A stretch of 42,327 nt of DNA from an uncultured Acidimicrobiaceae bacterium (lineage in GTDB: Bacteria; Actinomycetota; Acidimicrobiia; Acidimicrobiales; Aldehydirespiratoraceae), in contig CAJWHS010000013.1 of the NCBI GenBank assembly GCA_913041415.1, positions 1 through 42,327 of the forward strand, written 5' to 3'. Made by a program: the position numbers and the translations under genes. Below are positions 32,558 to 41,106 of this stretch, in pieces; positions within the stretch are counted from its first letter, which is position 1; the number at the start of each line of letters is the position of its first letter. The notes beneath the pieces were generated by a model. It was not told the DNA's origin and searched no databases. It worked only from the letters and a program-made list of their open reading frames with translations.

Positions 32558-33550
32558 GTGCGCTGCACCGACAATCCGGCACTGAATGCCTACTGGTACC
32601 CGGTCGCCGAACACGCCGATATCGGCGCCGCCCCTCTCCCGGTCACTTTGCTAGGTGACCGCTTCGTGCTCTGGCGGACCGACGCTGGCGTCAGCGCAGC
32701 CCCAGATCGTTGCCCACACCGAGAAGCGCCGCTCTCGATCGGCTGTGTCGATGAGGCGCAGAACCTCCGTTGCGCCTACCACGGGTGGGGGTTCGACGCG
32801 GCCGGCCTCTGCGTGGACGTGCCATCTTCGGGCCCAAGCGCACCAGTCCCGCCTACGGCTCATCTCCAGTTGTGTCATGTGCAAGAGCGATACGGGCTGA
32901 TCTGGCTCTGCCCCGGGGCCCCGGTCGCTGATATCCCCGTCATCCTTCACGACGCTGATCCTGCGTTCCGGCGAATCAACACCGGCATCGAGCTCTGGAA
33001 TGCATCAGCGACTCGAATGGTCGACAACTTTCTCGATATCTCCCATTTCCCCTGGGTTCACACGGGCACATTCGGGTCGGGCCAGATCACCGATGTGCCG
33101 TCGATCGAACTCGTCGATCTCGACCGCGACTTTCACGGATATGCCTACGAGGTCGACGCCAGCAATCCAGAGGAGGCGACGGCGACGACCGGTTCGACTG
33201 AGCCAGTCGTTCATCGTCGGATGAGTACCGGCTTCGCCTTGCCGCTGCTCGTGCGGAGCACTATCGCCTACGAGGACGGCCTCGAACACATCTTGTTGTT
33301 GTGCTCGACACCGGTCGACGACGAGACCTCGTTGTTCACGTTCGTGGTCTGGCGCAACGACGATTTCTCAGTCGATGCCGAGGAAACGATTGCCTTCGAT
33401 CGAGCGATCGGGGCCGAAGACAAGTCGATGCTCGAGCAGGTTCCGGGCCCATTGCCACTCCGGAGGACGGCCATGGTTAGCGTGCAGGCGGACAAGCCAT
33501 CCATGGAGTGGCGCCGTCGCTTTTTTGCGCTCCTCGGTGCCCCTGAGTGA
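32558..33550 (+). CDS. Rieske oxygenase, alpha subunit (PaO/vanillate demethylase-like)
   Basis: A 330-residue Rieske non-haem iron oxygenase. The [2Fe-2S] ligands are Cys52-x-His54 (CPHREAPLSIGC) and Cys72-x2-His75 (CAYHGW). The mononuclear iron site is NFLDISHFPWVH, with Asp160 (bridge), His163 and His168. The compact length and LDxSHFPWVH motif fit the VanA/pheophorbide-oxygenase class, which O-demethylates or hydroxylates single aromatic or heterocyclic compounds. GTG 32558 has AAAGGAG eight bases upstream. No reductase or ferredoxin gene is adjacent. A GntR-type half-palindrome lies in the divergent promoter region, and the VOC operon begins 85 bp downstream. Confidence 0.92.
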   Translation: MRCTDNPALNAYWYPVAEHADIGAAPLPVTLLGDRFVLWRTDAGVSAAPDRCPHREAPLSIGCVDEAQNLRCAYHGWGFDAAGLCVDVPSSGPSAPVPPTAHLQLCHVQERYGLIWLCPGAPVADIPVILHDADPAFRRINTGIELWNASATRMVDNFLDISHFPWVHTGTFGSGQITDVPSIELVDLDRDFHGYAYEVDASNPEEATATTGSTEPVVHRRMSTGFALPLLVRSTIAYEDGLEHILLLCSTPVDDETSLFTFVVWRNDDFSVDAEETIAFDRAIGAEDKSMLEQVPGPLPLRRTAMVSVQADKPSMEWRRRFFALLGAPE

Positions 33551-33565
33551 GTGCCGACCGGCAAA

Positions 33566-33576
33566 TTACCCGGTAA
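33566..33576. promoter_or_regulatory. TTACCCGGTAA dyad before the VOC operon
   Basis: An 11-bp palindrome with a central C, 15 bp upstream of the GntR operator. The core TACCCGGTAA recurs at 41012-41021 in the leader of the BMP binding-protein gene at the far end of the same gene run. It may be a second operator, shared by both promoters. Confidence 0.35.
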
Positions 33577-33590
33577 CGGCACTGACTGCT

Positions 33591-33603
33591 ATGGTCTGAC
33601 CAT
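33591..33603. promoter_or_regulatory. Putative GntR operator of the VOC-cupin-hyuAB operon
   Basis: ATGGTCTGACCAT, a perfect 13-bp palindrome around a central T, 33 bp before the VOC start. It has the TGGT-N3-ACCA form of FadR-type sites, and nearly the same site (12 of 13) lies beside gntR at 31185. This is the best evidence that the regulator controls the seven-gene run. Confidence 0.7.
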
Positions 33604-33635
33604 CAGTCCGAAGCTGGGCTGGGGAAGAGGCGCCA

Positions 33636-34127
33636 GTGATCCGAGGAATGAACCACGCCGTGCTCTACGTACGCGATGCACAGCGCCACAAGGCGTTCTA
33701 CGAAGACGTCCTGGGCTTCCGGACAATCATTGATGGCCCTGGCCCCTTCGTGTTCATGCGAGCCCCTGCCTCAGAGAACCACCATGACATCGCCTTCTTC
33801 ACGATCGGCAGTGATGTTGGAGACTCGACCGCAGGCAAGAGTCAGGTTGGGATGTACCACCTCGCCTGGGAAGTCGCGACACTCACCGAACTCGACGTAA
33901 TGCACGCCCGCCTGGTCGAGGCCGGCGCGCTGATCGGCATGTCCGACCATGGTGCTAACAAATCGCTGTATGCCGTCGACCCCGACGGCCTTGAGTTCGA
34001 AGTCATGTGGCTCGTTCCGGCCGAACACTGGGGCGACGAAGAGCACGTCGCCATTGTCCGTCCGCTCGTGCTCGCCGACGAACACGACCGCTTCGACGCA
34101 TCCGATACTGAGGGGGCACACAGATGA
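33636..34127 (+). CDS. VOC family extradiol-dioxygenase-like protein
   Basis: A 163-residue VOC protein, first gene of the operon. The domain opens MNHAVLYVRDAQRHKAFYEDVLGFR. Candidate iron/metal ligands are His7, His75 (MYHLAWEV) and Glu122 (LEFEVMW), a complete 2-His-1-carboxylate set. The family includes catechol 2,3-dioxygenases and glyoxalases; a single-domain protein of this size is closest to small dioxygenase/lyase types. GTG 33636 with GAAGAGG upstream is favoured, though ATG 33648 is possible. Its stop overlaps the cupin start (ATGA). The GntR-type palindrome lies 33 bp before the start. Confidence 0.83.
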   Translation: MIRGMNHAVLYVRDAQRHKAFYEDVLGFRTIIDGPGPFVFMRAPASENHHDIAFFTIGSDVGDSTAGKSQVGMYHLAWEVATLTELDVMHARLVEAGALIGMSDHGANKSLYAVDPDGLEFEVMWLVPAEHWGDEEHVAIVRPLVLADEHDRFDASDTEGAHR

Positions 34128-34507
34128 TCGCACCGGGAACAGACCAGTACTGCTGGTTCTACGACGACGACGCCTTCCAAGAGACGGCGCGACCGGGCTT
34201 CCGGCGCCGGGTCATCACCGGTGACCAGTTGCAACTCTGCTTCTGGCGCATTAGGGGAGGTGCCACCGGATCGTTCATGCACAAACACGACGATCACGAG
34301 CAACTCGGCATCATCGTGCGCGGCAAGCTCGACTTCCGTATCGGCAAAGAAGACAGCGATCGCGTCGTGGTCGGCGAGAACGAGGTGTACATCGCCCCAG
34401 CCGGCGTCCTGCATGGCGACAGCGTCTTCATCGGCGACGACGAATACGATGAGTGCTGGATTCTCGACGTCTTCACCCCGCCCCGCGACGATCTCCGGGA
34501 GGGCTGA
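34124..34507 (+). CDS. Cupin domain protein
   Basis: A 127-residue single cupin. Metal ligands expected from the fold are visible: His53-x-His55 with Glu59 (MHKHDDHEQLG) and His97 (GVLHGD). The ending CWILDVFTPPRDDL is like KdgF-type cupins, which act on small unstable sugar-acid intermediates. Dioxygenase or isomerase activity on a pathway intermediate is equally possible. It overlaps the VOC gene by four bases and the hyuA start by one base (TGATG), so translation is coupled. Its position between a VOC enzyme and HyuA suggests a role in processing the oxygenated product. Confidence 0.85.
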   Translation: MIAPGTDQYCWFYDDDAFQETARPGFRRRVITGDQLQLCFWRIRGGATGSFMHKHDDHEQLGIIVRGKLDFRIGKEDSDRVVVGENEVYIAPAGVLHGDSVFIGDDEYDECWILDVFTPPRDDLREG

Positions 34508-36603
34508 TGACGGACTGGCGCCTCGCCGTTGACATCGGCGGCACATTCACCGATCTCGTCCTGGTCGATGCGGACTCGGGACGAGTCGTCGTCGACAAGG
34601 TTCTCACCACACCGAGCGCGCCGCTCGATGGCGTGCGAACCGGGGTGCGGCAATTACTCGGCAAGGCTGGCGTCGCGCCGAGCGAGATCGTCCGACCGAT
34701 CGTGCATGCCACGACGCTCGTCACCAATGCGCTGATTGAAGGCAAGACGGGTCGATCAGCCATGGTGACCACCACCGGTTTTGGCGACACGCTGCTGATA
34801 CGGGACGAACACCGCTATGACATGTACGACCTTCAGATTGAGTTCCCGGCACCCCCAATCCCCCGCGAGCTGACCTTCGAGGTTGACGAGCGCACCAGCG
34901 CAACCGGCGAGCAACTCCAGGCCCCATCTGCTGAGGGACTCGCTCAGCTCACCGACGCACTCCAAGCCGCGGACGTCGATGCGGTCGCCGTCTGCCTGCT
35001 TAACAGCTACGTCAACGGCGCGAACGAGCGACTGATCGCCGACCATCTCCGCGCCGAACTCGGGGTGATGGTCTGCATCTCCAGCGACATCTCGCCCCAG
35101 ATCCGTGAGTACCCTCGCATGGTCACGACGGCATGCAATGCCGCAACCATGCCGGTCATCGCCCCGTACCTCGCCGATCTCCAGAAGTGGCTGACCACAG
35201 AGGGATTCGGTGGCTCAGTGCTAATGATGCTCTCCAACGGCGGTGTCGTCTCCGCCGCAGACGCCGCCGCAGGCCCTATCCGCCTCGTCGAGTCCGGACC
35301 AGCAGCAGGAGCGCTGGCCGGAAGCTGGTTCGCCGAACGTCTCAGCGAAGATCGGCTGCTCTGCTTCGACATGGGGGGCACCACCGCGAAGGCTTGCCTG
35401 ATCGAAGAAGGCGAACCCGAACTGACGAACACGTTCGAGGTGGCTCGGGCCTACCGCTTCAAGAAGGGATCGGGATTCCCCGTTTCGGTACCGTCGGTCG
35501 ACTTAGTCGAGATCGGAGCGGGAGGCGGCTCGCTGGCTCGTGTCGACCAGTTCGGTTTGCTGAAGGTCGGTCCGGATTCTGCAGGTGCGGATCCGGGACC
35601 TGTGAGCTATGGCCAGGGAGGCACGGTTCCTGCGGTGACCGACGCCGACGTGGTTCTGGGTTTGCTCGACCCTGACGCCTTCCTCGGCGGAGATCTTCCC
35701 CTCAATCAGGACGCGGCCAACACTGCCATCGGCGAACTGGCCGAGCAATTGGGTCTCTCCACGGCCGATACGGCGGCGGGTATCCATGAAGTCGTCAACC
35801 AGAACATGGCCGCCGCTGCTCGAATGCATGGTGTCGAGATGGGCGTTGATCTGCGCGGCGTTCCGGTCATCGCCTTTGGCGGAGCCGGACCAGTTCACGC
35901 ATGTGGCGTTGCCGAACTCCTCGAGGCAGACCGAGTCATCTTCCCAGTTAACGCAAGTGTGCTCTCCGCATTCGGAACGCTTGTTTCGCCGGTACGAATC
36001 GACTTGGCCCGCTCGATGGTTCGGGGCCTCGGCGAGGTCGATGTCAACGAACGCGACGCGCTCCTCGACGAGCTGCGCAGCGAGGGAAAGCGAATTCTCG
36101 CCGCAGCGGGTGTGCCAGAAGACGCAGTTGTGTTTCGTTATGGCGTCGACGCCCGGTACGCAGGTCAGGGCAATGAGATCACCGTCTGGCTTGGAGAAGG
36201 TCTCAGCTGGCCGTCGACCGACGACCTGATCGCTGCTGACTTCGAACGGGAGTACCAGCGCATTTACGGTATGGCGATCCCTGACGTCGACGTCGAGATC
36301 GTCACCTGGCGGCTGGCCGTGACAGCGGCTGCGGCGCCGTTCGAACCCGGATCGAGCGCCGAGACGGCGTCCGTAGCTGCTCCGCAAGGCCATCGCCCGA
36401 TGCGATTTGCACGAGGAGTAGAGGCGGTCACCGCTCCTGTCTACCGGCGAGAAGGCCTCGGGGTCGGCGCGCTCATCGATGGCCCCGCCGTTATCGAAGA
36501 ACGAGAGACAACCAGTGTCATCCGACCTGGATGGCGCGCCGTCGTTGCCAAGGACGGCAGCGTGATCGCCGAACGCCTCGCCTCAACCGAAGGAGTGTCA
36601 TGA
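34507..36603 (+). CDS. hyuA: Hydantoinase/oxoprolinase family protein, subunit A (HyuA)
   Basis: A 698-residue ATP-dependent enzyme subunit. The N-terminal Hydant_A_N domain starts WRLAVDIGGTFTDLVLVDADSG, an ASKHA-type phosphate loop. The second ATPase motif FDMGGTTAKACLIEEGE lies near residue 291, followed by VDLVEIGAGGGSLARVD, DADVVLGLLDPDAFLGG and AFGGAGPVHACGVAELL. Relatives are N-methylhydantoinase A, 5-oxoprolinase and the large subunits of acetone and acetophenone carboxylases; all couple ATP hydrolysis to ring opening or carboxylation. Full length. ATG 34507 overlaps the cupin stop; its stop overlaps the hyuB start (ATGA). The substrate is unknown. Confidence 0.93.
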   Translation: MTDWRLAVDIGGTFTDLVLVDADSGRVVVDKVLTTPSAPLDGVRTGVRQLLGKAGVAPSEIVRPIVHATTLVTNALIEGKTGRSAMVTTTGFGDTLLIRDEHRYDMYDLQIEFPAPPIPRELTFEVDERTSATGEQLQAPSAEGLAQLTDALQAADVDAVAVCLLNSYVNGANERLIADHLRAELGVMVCISSDISPQIREYPRMVTTACNAATMPVIAPYLADLQKWLTTEGFGGSVLMMLSNGGVVSAADAAAGPIRLVESGPAAGALAGSWFAERLSEDRLLCFDMGGTTAKACLIEEGEPELTNTFEVARAYRFKKGSGFPVSVPSVDLVEIGAGGGSLARVDQFGLLKVGPDSAGADPGPVSYGQGGTVPAVTDADVVLGLLDPDAFLGGDLPLNQDAANTAIGELAEQLGLSTADTAAGIHEVVNQNMAAAARMHGVEMGVDLRGVPVIAFGGAGPVHACGVAELLEADRVIFPVNASVLSAFGTLVSPVRIDLARSMVRGLGEVDVNERDALLDELRSEGKRILAAAGVPEDAVVFRYGVDARYAGQGNEITVWLGEGLSWPSTDDLIAADFEREYQRIYGMAIPDVDVEIVTWRLAVTAAAAPFEPGSSAETASVAAPQGHRPMRFARGVEAVTAPVYRREGLGVGALIDGPAVIEERETTSVIRPGWRAVVAKDGSVIAERLASTEGVS

Positions 36604-38198
36604 CTGCCACCGAGACCAGCGCTGTCCGCTTCGATCCGATCGAACTCGAGATCCTCTGGCAGTCGCTCATCTCAACGGTCAACGAACAGGCCCGAGCTCT
36701 GCAGCGAGCGGCGTTCTCGCCGATTGTGCGCGAAGCAGGGGATTTGGCCAACGCCGTCTTCGACCGCCGAGGCCGTATGGTCGCTCAAGCCGTTACAGGC
36801 ACCCCTGGGCACATCAACAGCCTCGCCATCGGCGCAGCCAGCATGCTCGAGGAGTTCCCGGTCGAGACGCTCCAGCCGGGCGATATTTTGATCACCAACG
36901 ACCCCTACAAGACTGCAGGGCAGCTGCTCGACGTGACGGTGTTGGTTCCGGCGTGGCGAAACGGACGAGTGATCGCTTTGTTCGGCTCGACGATCCATCA
37001 CACCGATGTCGGCGGGTACGGCATCGGCGCAGGCGGTCGAGACGTCTTCGAAGAGGGTCTCTGGATCCCTATCTGCCGGCTAATGCGAGGCGAGAGCGGC
37101 GCCAGCGTTCGAAACGATGACGTCTGGCGTTTCATCCTGTCGAATGTGCGGCAACCCGATCACATGGCCGGGGACCTTCACGCCCAGATGGCGTCGGGTG
37201 AGGTCGGGGCACAGCGTCTTGGCACCCTCTGCGACAGCCATGGTCTTGATGACATTGAAGAGCTCGCTGATGAGATCATCGAGCGGTCCGAAGCCGCAAC
37301 TCGCGAAACGATCCGGGCCCTGCCTGCAGGCGACTATGACGCCAGTGCGGTGCTCGATCTGGCCGACGGCTCACGCGTCGACATTTGCTGCCGCTTGACC
37401 GTCGACGCCGAAGCAGGCGAGATCATCGTCGACTACGCGGGAACGTCCGAAGCCAGCCGGTGGGGCATCAACGTGGTGAAGAACTACACCCACGCATACA
37501 CAACATTCACCGTGCGGTCTGTCCTCAGCCCAGACATTCCCAACAATCACGGAAGCCTCGGCCCGATCAAGGTCGAAGCCCCCGAGGGGTCAATCGTCAA
37601 CGCAGTGCCACCTCAGCCAGGCACCGCCCGCCACGTCGTGGGCATGTTTCTTCCGAACGCGCTGCTGAAAGCACTCGCTCAGGTGCGGCCCAAACAGGCG
37701 ATGGCCGAAGGGTCCGGCGCAGTCTGGACGATGCAGGTCAACGGGTCCCACCCCGACGGCAGTCCCTTCATAACCGCCATGTTCACCTACGCCGGTGGGG
37801 TGGGCGCCAGAGCTTCCAAACCCGGACTCGACGCCTGCTCGTATCCGACCGGTGTTTCGGCCGTGCCGATCGAGGTGGTCGAGGCATCCGCCCCTATTCG
37901 TTTTCACCAAAAGGCCCTGCGGGCGGATTCGGGTGGCAAGGGAGCCCAGCCCGGAGGCCGCGGCCAGGTCATCGAGTTCTCGGTTGCGACCGATCAGTCA
38001 TGGCAGCTCAACGCAGTGACGAGTCGACTCGAGGAACCACCCCAGGGGGTCTTCGGAGGTGAGCCCGGTGATCCGGGTGCATTCCTGGTCAACGGCGACG
38101 CCGTCAAGACGCAGGAACGCATCACGCTCTCTAGTGGCGATGTTGTTCGGCTCGAATTACCTGGCGGCGGTGGCTACGGAGAGCCGCAGCCGACATGA
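36600..38198 (+). CDS. hyuB: Hydantoinase B/oxoprolinase family protein (HyuB)
   Basis: A 532-residue partner of HyuA. Family marks: RFDPIELEILWQSLISTVNEQARALQRAAFSPIVREAGDLANAVFDRRGRMVAQA, GTPGHINSL, DILITNDPYKTAGQLLDVTV, IHHTDVGGYG with the metal His pair, HMAGDLHAQMAS, and a C-terminal PGGRGQVIEF and LPGGGGYG. It carries the ring-opening or carboxylation site in hydantoinase, oxoprolinase and ketone carboxylases. The third small subunit of acetone carboxylase is not present, so a hydantoinase-like or two-subunit enzyme is more likely. ATG 36600 overlaps hyuA; the stop overlaps the CoA ligase start. Confidence 0.93.
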   Translation: MTATETSAVRFDPIELEILWQSLISTVNEQARALQRAAFSPIVREAGDLANAVFDRRGRMVAQAVTGTPGHINSLAIGAASMLEEFPVETLQPGDILITNDPYKTAGQLLDVTVLVPAWRNGRVIALFGSTIHHTDVGGYGIGAGGRDVFEEGLWIPICRLMRGESGASVRNDDVWRFILSNVRQPDHMAGDLHAQMASGEVGAQRLGTLCDSHGLDDIEELADEIIERSEAATRETIRALPAGDYDASAVLDLADGSRVDICCRLTVDAEAGEIIVDYAGTSEASRWGINVVKNYTHAYTTFTVRSVLSPDIPNNHGSLGPIKVEAPEGSIVNAVPPQPGTARHVVGMFLPNALLKALAQVRPKQAMAEGSGAVWTMQVNGSHPDGSPFITAMFTYAGGVGARASKPGLDACSYPTGVSAVPIEVVEASAPIRFHQKALRADSGGKGAQPGGRGQVIEFSVATDQSWQLNAVTSRLEEPPQGVFGGEPGDPGAFLVNGDAVKTQERITLSSGDVVRLELPGGGGYGEPQPT

Positions 38199-39730
38199 AC
38201 GACTGGTCGCCCCGTACCTTCGCCGCTGCATGGCGAAGCGCGGTCGACCGCCAACCTGACTCGCCCTTCCTCATCTTCGAGGGTCCTGACGGTCGCATCG
38301 ACGAATGGACCTACGCTGCCTTCGACGGGCTCATCGATCGAGTGGCCGGACGACTTCACTCCTTGGGCGTCACCCCCGGCGATGCGGTCCATCTCGCCCT
38401 CACCAACAGCCCCGCCTTTGTGGCGGTGTGGCTCGCCGCTATCGGAATGGGTGCTTGGATCGTGCCATCGGATCCGATGGCACGCACCCCCGAACTTCGT
38501 GACCACATCGAACGTACGGCTCCGGTCGTGGGTGTCTGCGCCGCCTCCCGGGCCGAGGCGTATCGCGCTGCTGCCGGCGATCTGATCATCCTCGAAGTCG
38601 ACGAGGCCGACCCCTCGCCAGCAGCGCTGCTGGGCGAACCGTTCGGAGGCTGCCCGTCGATCGGGCATGATGACCGGGCTGCAGTGATGTTTACCAGCGG
38701 GACGACCGGACGCCCCAAGGGTGTTCTGATCTCGCAAGCGAATTACGCGTTCGCCGGTCGCGTGATGGCACAGACTGCCAACCTGCAGGCCAGCGATCGA
38801 CACTTGGTCGTCTTGCCGATGTTTCACGCCAACGCGCAGTACTACTCGTTTGCGTCGGCGATTGAGGTCGGGGCATCCGTTGCGTTGATGCACGCGTTTT
38901 CCGCCAGCGGTTTTCTCGGTCAGGCGGCTCGGCATCGGGCAACATGCGCCAGCCTTTTCGCAGCCCCAATGCGGATGATTCTCGCCCGTGGTGGCCCTGT
39001 CGACGATCTTGTGCTGCGGCACTGCTGGTTTGCGCAAAACCTCGATCCAAGCCAGTACGAGACGATCGCAAATTGGATGGGCTGCCGGCCGCGGCAGCTG
39101 TATGGGATGACCGAGACAATCCCGGCCGTGCTCACCGACCGAGAGGCCGATCCCGTCCCTGACTCGATGGGATTCGTGACGTCGGGGTGTTCGGTCGACG
39201 TTCAGGATAGCGACGGCTGTAGTGTCGAGCTCGGCGAGATCGGGGAGATTGTCGTCGGTGGAGTGCCCGGCACGACTCTTTTCTCGGGTTATCTCGATGA
39301 CCCGGCAACGACCGATGCCTCCTACAGAAATGGCTGGTTCCTCACCGGCGACCGGGCGACCCGTACCACAGACGGACGCCATCAATTCGATGGGCGTCGC
39401 TCAGACGTCTTGAAAGTGGCTGGCGAAAACGTGTCAACTGTTGAGGTGGAGGCGATGCTCACTTCCCACCCAGACGTGTTCGAAGCAGCGGTCGTCGGCG
39501 CGCAGGACCCTATTCGCGACGAAGTGCCTGTTGCGTTCGTGGTGCCGGCCACCGGCGCCCGTCCCGACCCTGATGAGCTGATCGACTGGTGTTCGCAGCA
39601 TTTGGCCAAAGCCAAGGTGCCCATAGCCATTGGCCTGCTCGACGAACTGCCTCGAACCAGTGTCGGCAAGATCCGAAAGTTCGTTCTTGCGGCCGGCGCA
39701 GACGATCTCACCCGCAAGGAGTTGTCATGA
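38195..39730 (+). CDS. AMP-dependent acyl-CoA synthetase/ligase
   Basis: A 511-residue ANL-family ligase that activates a carboxylate as acyl-AMP and then acyl-CoA. The P-loop FTSGTTGRPKGVLIS is at about 166-180, YGMTETIP near 305, the TGD motif near 386, the hinge GRRSDVLKVAGENVSTVEVEAML, and the catalytic Lys in TSVGKIRKF (about 491). It is of the short-chain/aryl CaiC-like type; the exact acid cannot be deduced. ATGA overlaps on both sides join it to hyuB and the second Rieske gene. In the acetophenone pathway a CoA ligase follows the HyuAB-type carboxylase, a useful parallel. Confidence 0.93.
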   Translation: MNDWSPRTFAAAWRSAVDRQPDSPFLIFEGPDGRIDEWTYAAFDGLIDRVAGRLHSLGVTPGDAVHLALTNSPAFVAVWLAAIGMGAWIVPSDPMARTPELRDHIERTAPVVGVCAASRAEAYRAAAGDLIILEVDEADPSPAALLGEPFGGCPSIGHDDRAAVMFTSGTTGRPKGVLISQANYAFAGRVMAQTANLQASDRHLVVLPMFHANAQYYSFASAIEVGASVALMHAFSASGFLGQAARHRATCASLFAAPMRMILARGGPVDDLVLRHCWFAQNLDPSQYETIANWMGCRPRQLYGMTETIPAVLTDREADPVPDSMGFVTSGCSVDVQDSDGCSVELGEIGEIVVGGVPGTTLFSGYLDDPATTDASYRNGWFLTGDRATRTTDGRHQFDGRRSDVLKVAGENVSTVEVEAMLTSHPDVFEAAVVGAQDPIRDEVPVAFVVPATGARPDPDELIDWCSQHLAKAKVPIAIGLLDELPRTSVGKIRKFVLAAGADDLTRKELS

Positions 39731-40932
39731 CCATCTTCACCGAATCGTTGCGGAACGCACTTAACGCATCGACTGATGACGTGACCCGTGCCACAACGCT
39801 GCCGCCAGAGCTCTACACCTCGACTGAAGCATTCGGGTTTGAGCGAGAAGCAGTTTTCATGAAGGAATGGCTCGCAGTGGGACGGGCCGAACGCATTTCT
39901 GAGCCCGGAGACTGGTTCACCGTCGATCTGTTGGGCGAGCCGATCATTGTTGTGCGCACCAAGTCTGGATCCATTTCAGCCATGTCAGCGGTCTGCCAGC
40001 ACCGGGCCATGCAGATCTGCGAGGGCGAAGGAAACAACTCGACCTTCAAGTGCCCTTACCACCACTGGATCTACGCCGAGGACGGCCGTTTGCTAGGCAC
40101 GCCGGCAATGGAACGAACCGAGGAGTTCTCCAAAGCCGATTGGGGCCTGCCGCCGCTCGCAGTGGAGGAGTGGCTCGGGTTCATCTTCGTGAACTTCGAC
40201 GTCAATGCTGAGCCTCTGGCCCCGACCCTGGGCCGCTACACGCCCTATCTCGAAAATTATCACCTAGCCGACGCAGTGTGCCCGGGAACGTTCACGCTCG
40301 AATCGATGCCGTGGAATTGGAAGGTGATGTTCGAGAATTTCAACGATGGATATCACGCCAACCGCCTGCACGAGTACGTCCAGGATTTTTGTCCGTCTCA
40401 TCTTTCGGCATTCCCGGAGCCTTGGACCGACGACGCAAACGTGGTGTTCCGCACTGCCGGGTACACCCATCTCGACGGAGGTTTCAACGCGACCCATCGC
40501 GTCATCATGGACGTCTTCCCAGATCTGACCGACGAGGAGCGTGGTCGCTCGACCTTCGCACTGGTGCCACCGATGTTGTGCCTCGGCACCGCGCCCGATC
40601 AGTGCTTCTTCTTCCTCGTCCGCCCGACAGGCCCCGAAACGATTGATGTCGAGATTGGCTACATCTTCCACCCGTCGGCCCTAGAGGACCCATTGTTCGA
40701 GGCCAAAATGGCACTCAGCGATGCCGGGGTCCAGGTATTCGTCGAGCAGGACCAGGACGCAACGACAAAGGTCCAGCGGGGGCTCCGATCGCGGTTCGCG
40801 CCGCGAGGCGCCCGGTATTCGTGGCAAGAGGAAAGCCATGTGCAGTTCAACCGGTGGTTGGCGCGCCGATATCGCGACGCCTGGCCGGGAGGAGAGTCCG
40901 GAGATCCGCGCCTGCGGGTCGTGGGGGAGTGA
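39727..40932 (+). CDS. Rieske oxygenase, large subunit (choline monooxygenase/GbcA-like)
   Basis: A 401-residue Rieske oxygenase. The cluster ligands are Cys90-x-His92 (CQHRAMQIC) and Cys109-x2-His112 (CPYHHW). The iron site is ENFNDGYHANRLH with Asp207, His210 and His215, and a C-terminal DQDATTKVQRGLRSR carries the third ligand region. The NDxYHxxxxH pattern and length resemble enzymes acting on quaternary or N-methylated amines and on some aromatic acids; they demethylate by hydroxylation. It is coupled to the CoA ligase by ATGA. No ferredoxin or reductase is encoded nearby; the FNR fusion at 13095 is a distant candidate. Confidence 0.92.
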   Translation: MTIFTESLRNALNASTDDVTRATTLPPELYTSTEAFGFEREAVFMKEWLAVGRAERISEPGDWFTVDLLGEPIIVVRTKSGSISAMSAVCQHRAMQICEGEGNNSTFKCPYHHWIYAEDGRLLGTPAMERTEEFSKADWGLPPLAVEEWLGFIFVNFDVNAEPLAPTLGRYTPYLENYHLADAVCPGTFTLESMPWNWKVMFENFNDGYHANRLHEYVQDFCPSHLSAFPEPWTDDANVVFRTAGYTHLDGGFNATHRVIMDVFPDLTDEERGRSTFALVPPMLCLGTAPDQCFFFLVRPTGPETIDVEIGYIFHPSALEDPLFEAKMALSDAGVQVFVEQDQDATTKVQRGLRSRFAPRGARYSWQEESHVQFNRWLARRYRDAWPGGESGDPRLRVVGE

Positions 40933-41011
40933 AAGTGAGGAGAAGTCGACAGTGAGAATGCTCGTCCGACCAGGTCAGAAAGTGATCAGGTCTCGGTCAG
41001 GTAACCATCAC

Positions 41012-41021
41012 TACCCGGTAA
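41012..41021. repeat. TACCCGGTAA, second copy
   Basis: The 10-bp sequence TACCCGGTAA found at 33567-33576 upstream of the VOC operon recurs here, 86 bp before the BMP binding-protein ATG. Its core TACC-C-GGTA is palindromic. A shared regulator or promoter element is possible. Confidence 0.35.
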
Positions 41022-41045
41022 TGAAAGAGCAATCCGTCGGCAAGG

Positions 41046-41064
41046 CTCAAAACTTAGTTTTGGG
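41046..41064 (+). promoter_or_regulatory. AT-rich hairpin in the BMP gene leader
   Basis: CAAAAC (41048-41053) and GTTTTG (41057-41062) form an inverted repeat with a TTA loop; two more pairs (one a wobble) extend it. It lies in the 174-bp gap after the Rieske gene, 43 bp before the BMP start codon. It could slow or end upstream transcription, stabilise the BMP transcript (binding proteins are usually made in excess), or be a protein site. Confidence 0.35.
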
Positions 41065-41106
41065 GTACGACGTTGCAACCATAAGTCCAGATTAATTGGG
41101 GAGAAT

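Noticed and set aside
40961-40973. A degenerate GntR-like site (GTCCGACCA) in the BMP leader
   Set aside because: Only 9 of 13 positions match the operator, without dyad symmetry; too weak to list as a feature.
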